Source: Streptomyces sp. NRRL S-118 (GTDB lineage Bacteria > Actinomycetota > Actinomycetes > Streptomycetales > Streptomycetaceae). From it: a stretch of 64,000 nucleotides of DNA. This document shows positions 17,891 through 24,856 of this stretch, piece by piece. The position numbers were made by a program, and so were the translations under genes. Location of the stretch: NCBI RefSeq assembly GCF_000716335.1, contig NZ_KL591012.1, forward strand, positions 75,053 to 139,052, given 5' to 3'. A model generated the notes under the pieces. That model saw nothing but the letters and a program-made list of their open reading frames with translations. It did not search any database and was not told the DNA's origin. How positions within the stretch are numbered: the first letter of the stretch is position 1; every line of letters starts with the position of its first letter.

Positions 17891-19966
17891 ATGCTCCAGG
17901 CAATCGGACTGACCAGCACCCCTCGGCGGGGATGCGACTTCGCCGTGCGCGACCTCACGTTCGAGGCCCGGCCCGGCGCGGTCACCGTGCTCCTCGGGGC
18001 GCCGGGCGCAGGCAAGACCACCGCACTGCGGCTGATGCTCGAACTCGAACCGGGCCGTGGCATCACGTACTTCCGCGGCCGCCCCCTGCACCGCATCGCC
18101 CATCCCGCCCGTGAGGTCGGCGTCCTTCTCGCCGATGTCCCGGGCCGTCCCTCCCGTACCGTCCGTGGGCAGCTCCGGATGCTCTGCGCGGCCGCCGGTG
18201 TCCCCGTCGCGCGCGCCGACTCGGTGCTCGAGGCCGTCGGGCTCCACGGCCTGCAGGACCAGCGCCTCGGTGCCCTCTCGACCGGTATGGAGCGCCGACT
18301 CGGGCTCGCCGCCGCCCTGTTGGGCGACCCGCACACCCTCCTGCTCGACCAGCCCGCAGTGAGCCTGTCGCCGCGCGAGGCCGGCTGGCTGCACGAACTC
18401 CTGCGTGCTCACGCCACCGACGGCGGCACCGTCCTGTGCACCACCGACGACCCCAAGGAGGCCGCCCGCATCGCCGACCACGTCGTCACCATCGACGAAG
18501 GCCGGCTCGTCGCGGACCAGGACGCCGCCGACTTCGCCCGCACCCGGCTGCGCCCCCGCGTCGCCGTCCGTACGCCCCACGCCGCCCGCCTGGCCGCCGT
18601 CGTCAACCGCGAGGCCCGCGCCGCCCGGCGCTCGGTCGAGGTGGTCACCGAGAACGGAAACCGTCTGTGCGTGTACGGCAGCACGTGTGCCGAGATCGGC
18701 GAGACGGCCTTCCGGCACGGGGTCCTGCTCCACCAACTCGCCGACGAGACCGGCGACACCGGTCCCGCTCTCGCCCCCGAGGCCGCTCCCGGACCCCGAT
18801 CGGCACCCGCATCCGGCTTCGGGGCGGAAGCCGGGCCGCATGCCGGGCCCCGTTCCTCCGGAGCGTCCCCCTCCGGCGCACCCCCCTCCAGTGGGCCTTC
18901 ATCCAGCGCGCCTTCGTCCGGCGCAGGACCGGCTCCCGGGGCCCCGGAAGAAGCCCTCGCGGCTCCCGGTGCCGGCGCACCGTCCGGGCCGGCCCCCGCG
19001 CCACGCCGGGGCTCCGACGCGGCCGGGACGCACGTGCGTCCCGTGCTCGCCGGCTCCGTGGTCCCGAGCCGCCCCGGCGAAGCAGGTTCGCGTGCCGCTG
19101 CCCCCGGAGGCGCGCTCCCCGGACCACGTGCCGCCACCTCCGCCGAGGACGCGCACCCCGGCCCCTTGCCGCCGCCGCTCCGCCCCAAGCCCGTACGCAG
19201 CCCGCTGCACCCCGTGCGGTACGAGATGCGCCGACTGCTCGGTGCGCCCGCCACGTACGCGGTCACCGTCGCTGTGCTCGTCGCCTCCGCAGCCATCGCC
19301 GTGCTGCTGGCCCGGACCGGCCGCACGCCGCTCCCGAGCGTGATCGCCGCCTGGCCCGGCCTGCTGCCGCTGCCCCCCGCGGCCCTCGGGGCCGGCCTGC
19401 TCGGCGCCTTCTCGTTCGGCGACGAATACCGTTACCCCGTCCTCTCCTCCGGTCGCGGCGCCGTCCCGCGCCGCCCCGGCCTCCTGCTCGCGAAACTGGC
19501 CCTCACCGCCATCACCGCGCTGATGCTGGCCCTGGTCGCCGCCGTGATCGACCTCGAAGCACTCCGCCTCGTCTACGGCGGAGACTTGATTCCCGTGCCG
19601 GACAACTGGCCCACCCTGTGCGCCAGCTGGGCCGGACTGGCGGTCGGATGCGCCTGGGCGGGCCTCCTGGCGGCGGGGATCTTCCGGGCGACCGCGGCCG
19701 GTGTGACCGCCGTCCTCGCCGTGCCGGTCCTCATCACCCCGCTCGTGCAGAAGGTACTCGTGGGGCCGTCCGTGCGTTCGATCACGGGACTGCCCGGCCG
19801 ACTGCGCGAACTGTCCTGGACGCGCTGGCCGTACGAGGTCGATCGCTGGCTGATGGGAGCGGTGCACGTGGTGGCGCAACCCGTCGGCGCGGCACTGGTG
19901 TTGTCGCTGACCGCCCTCATCTGCGCCTATCTGCTCACAGGGCTGCGGCGCCGCGCCCGTTGGTGA
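17891..19966 (+). CDS. Fused ABC transporter ATPase-permease with degenerate catalytic residues
   Basis: A 691-residue protein. Residues 1-230 are an ABC ATPase: Walker A GAPGAGKTT (36-44) and signature LSTGMERRLGLAAALL (129-144). The Walker B glutamate is replaced by Gln (TLLLDQP, Q154), and the H-loop histidine by Asp (VLCTTDDPKEAA, D186). Residues about 310-440 are a Pro/Ser/Ala-rich linker. Residues about 455-690 hold roughly six membrane segments resembling ABC-2 permeases, with FSFGDEYRYPVLSSG. The loss of both residues suggests slow or absent ATP hydrolysis unless a partner compensates. ATG 17891 follows GGGAGA. It ends 160 bp before whiH. Substrate unknown. Confidence 0.8.
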   Translation: MLQAIGLTSTPRRGCDFAVRDLTFEARPGAVTVLLGAPGAGKTTALRLMLELEPGRGITYFRGRPLHRIAHPAREVGVLLADVPGRPSRTVRGQLRMLCAAAGVPVARADSVLEAVGLHGLQDQRLGALSTGMERRLGLAAALLGDPHTLLLDQPAVSLSPREAGWLHELLRAHATDGGTVLCTTDDPKEAARIADHVVTIDEGRLVADQDAADFARTRLRPRVAVRTPHAARLAAVVNREARAARRSVEVVTENGNRLCVYGSTCAEIGETAFRHGVLLHQLADETGDTGPALAPEAAPGPRSAPASGFGAEAGPHAGPRSSGASPSGAPPSSGPSSSAPSSGAGPAPGAPEEALAAPGAGAPSGPAPAPRRGSDAAGTHVRPVLAGSVVPSRPGEAGSRAAAPGGALPGPRAATSAEDAHPGPLPPPLRPKPVRSPLHPVRYEMRRLLGAPATYAVTVAVLVASAAIAVLLARTGRTPLPSVIAAWPGLLPLPPAALGAGLLGAFSFGDEYRYPVLSSGRGAVPRRPGLLLAKLALTAITALMLALVAAVIDLEALRLVYGGDLIPVPDNWPTLCASWAGLAVGCAWAGLLAAGIFRATAAGVTAVLAVPVLITPLVQKVLVGPSVRSITGLPGRLRELSWTRWPYEVDRWLMGAVHVVAQPVGAALVLSLTALICAYLLTGLRRRARW

Positions 19967-19981
19967 CCAAGCGGTGACCAA
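19960..19981. repeat. TTGGTGACCAA palindrome and repeated GGTGACCAA before whiH
   Basis: GGTGACCAA occurs at 19962-19970 and again at 19973-19981, one helical turn apart. The first copy is part of the odd-length palindrome TTGGT-G-ACCAA, which overlaps the stop codon of the ABC gene. The position upstream of whiH makes it a candidate site for a dimeric regulator such as WhiH. Confidence 0.5.
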
Positions 19982-20007
19982 AGCGCTTCGAACGGTCATA
20001 ACTCCCT

Positions 20008-20034
20008 TGGAAATTGCCCGCTTCCTTCCGATAA
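20008..20034 (+). promoter_or_regulatory. Probable sigma-WhiG-type promoter of whiH
   Basis: TCCGATAA at 20027-20034 differs by one base from the GCCGATAA -10 of the sigma-28/sigma-D/sigma-WhiG class. Eleven bases upstream, TGGAAATT (20008-20015) is a partial match to the -35 TAAAGTTT. In S. coelicolor whiH is known to depend on sigma-WhiG, which agrees with this reading. Confidence 0.6.
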
Positions 20035-20126
20035 GGCGTCAATTGAGAAGCGAGCGCCGATCACCCTTTCGTGTGCTTTTCACCAAAGACCTCAAGGGCC
20101 GTGGAAACGACGCCGACAAAGGATGC

Positions 20127-21014
20127 GTGAGTACCCTTGCGCACACCATGATGACCGCCGCCCGCCCCGTGGAGACCGGCCTCGCGGCCCCGGGCGGACT
20201 GGACCGATACCCCTACGCGGAAGGCCCTGGTGCCGACCGCGTCGGCCCGCCCGCGTGGGAAGGCGCCGACACGGACCTTGGCCGGGTGGGCCGGCGGGCG
20301 GCGGGCAGTCGCGGCCGCGGACTGCACGGCCAACTCGTCCAACAGCTCGGCCAGATGATCGTTTCCGGCGATCTGGGCGCGGACCGGCCGCTCGTACCCG
20401 AGGAGATCGGCCAGCGCTTCGAGGTCTCCCGCACCGTCGTCCGGGAGTCCCTGCGCGTCCTCGAAGCCAAGGGCCTGGTCAGCGCGCGCCCCAACGTCGG
20501 CACCCGGGTCCGGCCGGTCAGTGACTGGAACCTGCTCGATCCGGACATCATCGAGTGGCGGGCCTTCGGGCCGCAGCGCGAGGATCAGCGCCGCGAGCTG
20601 AGCGAGCTGCGGTGGACGATCGAACCGCTGGCCGCGCGCCTCGCCGCAGGGCATGGCCGCGAGGACATGCAGCAGCGGCTCGGGGACATGGTCGAGATCA
20701 TGGGCCACGCCTTCGCGCAGGGTGACGCGATCACCTTCTCCCGCGCGGACGCCGAGTTCCACTCCCTGCTGATCCAGGTCGCGGGCAACCGGATGCTCGA
20801 GCACCTCTCCGGCATCGTCTCCGCCGCCCTCCAGGTCTCGGGATCCCCGGCCATCAGCTGCGACCGTCCGAGCGAGCCCTGCCTCGCGCACCACGCGCGC
20901 ATCGTCGACGCCCTGGCCACGGGTGACGGGCATGCGGCGGAGTCGGCCATGCGGCAGCTGCTGACGACCCACCCGGAGGTGGAGCGGGTCGTGCCCGCTC
21001 CTCGCGAGCACTGA
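20127..21014 (+). CDS. whiH: WhiH, GntR/FadR-type regulator of sporulation septation
   Basis: A 295-residue regulator. An N-terminal extension of about 65 residues precedes a FadR-type winged helix (about 70-135), with RPLVPEEIGQRFEVSRTVVR and then ESLRVLEAKGLV, and an FCD ligand domain (about 160-285) with metal-ligand-like DAEFHSLLIQ and AHHARIVDAL. Adjacency to hrdB and the sequence identify it as WhiH, which is needed for septum formation in aerial hyphae and is reported to repress its own gene. The GTG start at 20127 follows AAAGGA. It is preceded by a sigma-WhiG-like promoter and a repeated TTGGTGACCAA element. Confidence 0.9.
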   Translation: MSTLAHTMMTAARPVETGLAAPGGLDRYPYAEGPGADRVGPPAWEGADTDLGRVGRRAAGSRGRGLHGQLVQQLGQMIVSGDLGADRPLVPEEIGQRFEVSRTVVRESLRVLEAKGLVSARPNVGTRVRPVSDWNLLDPDIIEWRAFGPQREDQRRELSELRWTIEPLAARLAAGHGREDMQQRLGDMVEIMGHAFAQGDAITFSRADAEFHSLLIQVAGNRMLEHLSGIVSAALQVSGSPAISCDRPSEPCLAHHARIVDALATGDGHAAESAMRQLLTTHPEVERVVPAPREH

Positions 21015-21510
21015 GCCGCCGGCGGCAACCGCGCACGCGCACGGATCACGGGCGCGGGTGCTGTGTGCCGCCGGGCCCCGGTCGATCCCGCGCGTCGATC
21101 ACGTTCAACATGGCGCCTGCGGCGTACGTGCAGCATGCTGCGCGCGCGACGCAAGCGGTACAAGTGGCGTACGCGGCGTAGTCGCGCACGCCGCGCCCGT
21201 CCGGACGTACCGGATCCGGACGTACCCCGGCGGTCCGCCGACGTGCATTTACAGGGGTGATCTCCCCATCTGGCCGTTTTGAACATATTTGGGGTGTGAC
21301 TCGGGCCACGTGAAACGGGCGTAACGCTCCACGAAGCCCTGCGATGACCTAAGAGGTGATGGCCGAGGAAGGAATACAGCCGCCGTTCAGGGCGCTGTCC
21401 AGCTCCGAGGTCCACCCGCGTCGTCGGCACATTCCCCGCCGGCGGTCGTCGGCTCCGGCTCGATCATGAGCGGGGCCGGAAGCCGTTTCCATCGTTCCGA
21501 GAGGTTGTTC
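21015..21510. other. hrdB upstream region with palindrome and direct repeat
   Basis: This 496-bp gap holds the 12-bp perfect palindrome GCAGCATGCTGC (21130-21141) and a 12-bp direct repeat TCCGGACGTACC (21200-21211 and 21215-21226). Around 21240-21300 is a comparatively AT-rich stretch before the ECF-like promoter at 21321. Short open frames here have no ribosome site and no recognisable protein, so I do not call a gene. Confidence 0.6.
21321..21347 (+). promoter_or_regulatory. Candidate ECF-sigma promoter of hrdB
   Basis: GTAACG (21321-21326) and CGATGA (21342-21347) are separated by 15 bp, the look of an ECF promoter (AAC-type -35, CG-type -10). In S. griseus the ECF sigma factor ShbA drives hrdB; as I recall, its promoter has this GTAAC/CGATGA form. 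The untranslated leader would be about 155 nt. Confidence 0.5.
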
Positions 21511-23061
21511 GTGTCGGCCAGCACATCCCGTACGCTCCCGCCGGAGATCGCCGAGTCCGAGTCTGTGATGGCGCTCATCGAGCGGGGAAAGGCTGATGGG
21601 CAGATCGCCGGCGATGACGTGCGTCGGGCCTTCGAGGCTGACCAGATTCCGCCAACCCAGTGGAAGAATGTTCTGCGCAGCCTCAATCAGATCCTCGAGG
21701 AAGAGGGTGTGACGCTGATGGTCAGTGCAGCGGAGTCGCCGAAGCGCGCCCGTAAGAGCGTCGCAGCGAAGAGCCCGGCAAAGCGCACCGCCACCAAGAC
21801 CGTCACCGCCAAGACGACCGTGACGAAGCCCGTCGCGGCCGCCACGGCCCCGGCGGCCCCGAGCGCGGACGCCCCGGCCGACGAGGCCGGTACCCCCGCC
21901 AAGAAGGCGGCCGCGAAGAAGACCGCCGCGAAGAAGACGGCGGTGAAGAAGACCGCCGCCGCGAAGAAGACGACGGCCAAGAAGACCACGGCCAAGAAGG
22001 ACCCCGACGAGCTCATCGAGGGCGAAGAGCTGCTCGACGACGTCGCCCCCGGCAAGGGCGAGGAGGAAGAGGCCGACGGCGAGACCAAGGGCTTCGTCCT
22101 GTCCGACGAGGACGAGGACGACGCGCCCGCGCAGCAGGTCGCCGTCGCCGGTGCCACCGCCGACCCGGTCAAGGACTACCTCAAGCAGATCGGTAAGGTC
22201 CCGCTCCTCAACGCCGAGCAGGAGGTCGAGCTCGCCAAGCGCATCGAGGCCGGTCTGTTCGCCGAGGACAAGCTGGCGAACTCCGACAAGCTGGCCCCGA
22301 AGCTCAAGCGCGAGCTCGAGATCATCGCCGAGGACGGCCGCCGCGCCAAGAACCACCTGCTGGAGGCCAACCTCCGCCTCGTGGTCTCGCTCGCCAAGCG
22401 CTACACCGGCCGCGGCATGCTCTTCCTGGACCTGATCCAGGAAGGCAACCTCGGTCTGATCCGCGCGGTCGAGAAGTTCGACTACACCAAGGGCTACAAG
22501 TTCTCCACGTACGCCACCTGGTGGATCCGGCAGGCGATCACCCGTGCCATGGCCGACCAGGCCCGCACCATCCGTATCCCGGTGCACATGGTCGAGGTCA
22601 TCAACAAGCTGGCGCGCGTCCAGCGCCAGATGCTCCAGGACCTGGGCCGCGAGCCCACCCCGGAGGAGCTGGCCAAGGAGCTCGACATGACCCCCGAGAA
22701 GGTCATCGAGGTCCAGAAGTACGGCCGCGAGCCGATCTCGCTGCACACCCCCCTCGGTGAGGACGGCGACAGCGAGTTCGGTGACCTGATCGAGGACTCC
22801 GAGGCGGTCGTGCCGGCCGACGCGGTCAGCTTCACCCTCCTCCAGGAGCAGCTGCACTCCGTGCTCGACACGCTCTCCGAGCGCGAGGCGGGCGTGGTCT
22901 CCATGCGCTTCGGCCTCACGGACGGTCAGCCGAAGACCCTGGACGAGATCGGCAAGGTCTACGGCGTGACCCGTGAGCGGATCCGCCAGATCGAGTCCAA
23001 GACCATGTCGAAGCTCCGTCACCCGTCGCGCTCGCAGGTCCTGCGCGACTACCTCGACTGA
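21511..23061 (+). CDS. hrdB: HrdB, principal (vegetative) sigma factor
   Basis: A 516-residue sigma-70. It directs RNA polymerase to housekeeping promoters. Residues 1-75 form a conserved N-terminal helix bundle; 80-200 are a Lys/Ala-rich, disordered, then acidic region with [15 protein letters not shown] repeats. Region 1.2 starts at [20 protein letters not shown] (about 218). Region 2 has [20 protein letters not shown] and [20 protein letters not shown], and region 4 ends [20 protein letters not shown]. The GTG start at 21511 has GAGAGG 6 nt upstream. The KA-rich stretch is typical of Streptomyces HrdB. A strong hairpin follows the stop. Confidence 0.97.
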   Translation: MSASTSRTLPPEIAESESVMALIERGKADGQIAGDDVRRAFEADQIPPTQWKNVLRSLNQILEEEGVTLMVSAAESPKRARKSVAAKSPAKRTATKTVTAKTTVTKPVAAATAPAAPSADAPADEAGTPAKKAAAKKTAAKKTAVKKTAAAKKTTAKKTTAKKDPDELIEGEELLDDVAPGKGEEEEADGETKGFVLSDEDEDDAPAQQVAVAGATADPVKDYLKQIGKVPLLNAEQEVELAKRIEAGLFAEDKLANSDKLAPKLKRELEIIAEDGRRAKNHLLEANLRLVVSLAKRYTGRGMLFLDLIQEGNLGLIRAVEKFDYTKGYKFSTYATWWIRQAITRAMADQARTIRIPVHMVEVINKLARVQRQMLQDLGREPTPEELAKELDMTPEKVIEVQKYGREPISLHTPLGEDGDSEFGDLIEDSEAVVPADAVSFTLLQEQLHSVLDTLSEREAGVVSMRFGLTDGQPKTLDEIGKVYGVTRERIRQIESKTMSKLRHPSRSQVLRDYLD

Positions 23062-23086
23062 GTCGGCAGCGCAAACGCAGCTGGGC

Positions 23087-23122
23087 GGAGGGCCCGGTTC
23101 CCGGAAGGGAGCCGGGCCCTCC
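23087..23122 (+). terminator. hrdB terminator hairpin
   Basis: GGAGGGCCCGGTTCCC, loop GGAA, then GGGAGCCGGGCCCTCC: a 16-bp stem with one G-T pair and a stable GNRA-type tetraloop, 25 nt after the hrdB stop. Confidence 0.85.
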
Positions 23123-23200
23123 GGCGTCCGAGCGGGTGCGGCCGCGGGCCAAATGGCCGACGCTGGGTGAACGGGGTTCACCGGAGAGTCAGGAGACCGC

Positions 23201-24037
23201 ATGCGTCGTCTGCGTCGACCCATCAGCCGGATCCGGACGGGGGCCGTGGCCGTGGCCATGGGCGCACTGGCGGCCGTGGCGCTGCCCCTCGCCGTGCCGG
23301 CGCCCGTGTCCGCCGACAGCGTGGTGGTCGGCGGACAGCCGGTCCGCGCCGCCGACAGCCCCTGGGCCGTGGCCCTGGCGAGCCGTGAACGGTTCGGGGC
23401 CATGCGCTCCGGCCAGTTCTGCGGTGGTGTGGTCGTCGCGCCCACCAAGGTGGTGACCGCCGCCCACTGCCTGGGACCCGCGGTGCTCGGCAGCGAACCC
23501 GGCTCCGTGGCCGATCTGGCGGTCATCGCGGGGCGGACGAACCTGAGTGGCACGGGCGGGCGTGAGGTGTCCGTGACGCGGGCGTGGATCAGCCCGGCGT
23601 ACGACCCCGAGACGCAGTCGGGCGACCTCGCCGTGCTGACGCTGGGGAGCGCCCTGCCCGCCTCGTATGTGATCAAGGTCGCGGGACGGGACGATCCGGC
23701 ATACCGGCCCGGCACGAGCGCGGACGTGTACGGCTGGGGGGATACGACGGGTGGTGGCGCCTATGCGCACGGTCTGCACTCGGCGCGGGTGCAGGTCCTG
23801 CCCGACGACGTCTGCCGTCGCGCCTACGCGACGGGAGCGGGCGGGGCGTACGTGCCGGCGACGATGCTGTGCGCGGGGGTGCCCGACGGGGGGCGGGACG
23901 CCTGCCAGGGCGACAGTGGAGGGCCGCTGGTGGCGCAGGGCCGGCTGATCGGCCTGGTCTCCTGGGGCAGCGGTTGCGGGCAGCCGGGAAGTCCGGGGGT
24001 GTACACCCGCGTCTCGGCAGTGATGCCGGCGCTCTGA
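23201..24037 (+). CDS. Secreted trypsin-like serine protease (family S1)
   Basis: A 278-residue preproenzyme. A signal peptide (RRLRRPISRIR then a hydrophobic core to about ALPLAVPAPVSA-DS, residues 1-39) is followed almost at once by VVVGGQPVRAADSPW, the usual mature start of chymotrypsin-fold enzymes. The triad is intact: His in VTAAHC, Asp in GDLAVLTL, Ser in CQGDSGGP. Cysteines pair as in trypsins (FCGG/AAHC, LCAG/ACQG, GSGCG). The residue six before the catalytic Ser lies in GRDACQGDSG, an Asp that suggests trypsin-like cleavage after Arg or Lys. It acts outside the cell. ATG follows AGGAGA. Its neighbour on the right is convergent. Confidence 0.93.
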   Translation: MRRLRRPISRIRTGAVAVAMGALAAVALPLAVPAPVSADSVVVGGQPVRAADSPWAVALASRERFGAMRSGQFCGGVVVAPTKVVTAAHCLGPAVLGSEPGSVADLAVIAGRTNLSGTGGREVSVTRAWISPAYDPETQSGDLAVLTLGSALPASYVIKVAGRDDPAYRPGTSADVYGWGDTTGGGAYAHGLHSARVQVLPDDVCRRAYATGAGGAYVPATMLCAGVPDGGRDACQGDSGGPLVAQGRLIGLVSWGSGCGQPGSPGVYTRVSAVMPAL

Positions 24038-24104
24038 CGACCTCGCCGCATGGGCGCGCACGCACCCGGGCGCCCGGTTCTCCGCTGCGCCGGGGTGTAC
24101 GAGA

Positions 24105-24145
24105 ACGGGCGGCCGACCCCCGTGGTGCGGGGGGCGGCCGCCCGT
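24105..24145. terminator. Bidirectional terminator between protease and DUF7455 genes
   Basis: ACGGGCGGCCGACCCCC pairs with GGGGGGCGGCCGCCCGT across a 7-nt loop, giving a 17-bp stem with one mismatch. It lies between two convergent genes and can serve both. Confidence 0.75.
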
Positions 24146-24188
24146 CGGCCGGTCCTGGACCGGCCCGTAGCTCGTCGGGATGTGAGCG

Positions 24189-24416
24189 TCAGCGATCCTC
24201 TTCGGTGCTGGCCGGCACGGTGGTGAGCCGGTCCGTCTCATCCTGTATTTCCGCGGCGATCTTCTTGAGTTCCGGCTCGAACTTGCGCCCGTGGTGGGCG
24301 CAGAAGAGCAGTTCGCCACCGCTGGTCAGCACGACGCGCAGATATGCCTGGGCGCCGCAGCGGTCGCAGCGGTCGGCGGCCGTCAGCGGGCTCGCGGGGG
24401 TCAGAACAGTAGTCAC
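24189..24416 (-). CDS. DUF7455 small zinc-ribbon-like protein
   Basis: A 75-residue protein with RCDRCGAQAYLRVVLTSGGE and LLFCAHHGRKF: a CxxC pair and a CxHH element that could bind one zinc ion, followed by a charged helix (about 48-75). Small proteins of this kind are conserved across actinobacteria and their function is unknown. The start is GTG, preceded by AAGAGG. It is divergent from parE. Confidence 0.75.
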   Translation of the reverse strand: MTTVLTPASPLTAADRCDRCGAQAYLRVVLTSGGELLFCAHHGRKFEPELKKIAAEIQDETDRLTTVPASTEEDR

Positions 24417-24856
24417 GTCGCCTCTTCTCTAGCTCGACGAGCTGTCGTACCAGGGTCAACATCCAACCAGGCCGAAAACGTTCCCGCTCGTGGCTTTTCC
24501 TCGAAACTTTTTCCAAGGTGGCTGTCTGCTGCCGGTTGGCGGCGAATGAGCCGTATTGCTGTGCTCTACGGGTTTCGCGTTGTTTGCGGTGTATGTCTCG
24601 TTCGTCCTCCCGGCTGGTTGCCGGTTGTGCATGAGGACGTGCCCGGAGCCTAAATGGTTCATGCCTGGAAGGGAACGTGATGTGCACGTCACCCCATCGA
24701 GGGATCGAACACCTATACGACGCTGGACTAGCATGAGTGTTCCACGAGGGTGGCGTTACAACGGCTCTACCAGGCATCGGTACCCTCTGACCCGGTGACA
24801 GACGCCGGGCCTTACCCCCATGGGCCAGATCCCAAATTCAGCGAGGAGCGAACCGC
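24417..24856. other. Divergent promoter region between DUF7455 and parE
   Basis: A 440-bp gap, more AT-rich than its surroundings. It holds the 16-bp palindrome GTGATGTGCACGTCAC (24677-24692, one mismatched pair) and a GAACAC...GTGTTC inverted repeat around 24710-24745. TACCCT near 24782 may be the parE -10. The open frames here translate to nothing recognisable. Confidence 0.5.
24677..24692. promoter_or_regulatory. Palindrome GTGA-N8-TCAC upstream of parE
   Basis: GTGATGTGCACGTCAC is palindromic except for one base pair, and is flanked to give CGTGA...TCACC. The half sites fit the form of Streptomyces BldD boxes (AGTGA...TCACC), but the spacing and first base differ. No binding protein is assigned. 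Confidence 0.4.

Noticed and set aside
21058..21282. 74-codon open frame between whiH and hrdB
   Set aside because: No ribosome site, Cys/Arg-rich translation unlike any known protein, and it covers the palindrome and direct repeat.
24291..24653. 120-codon forward open frame over the DUF7455 gene and parE upstream region
   Set aside because: Antisense to the DUF7455 gene, which has a good ribosome site and zinc-binding cysteines; this frame has neither.
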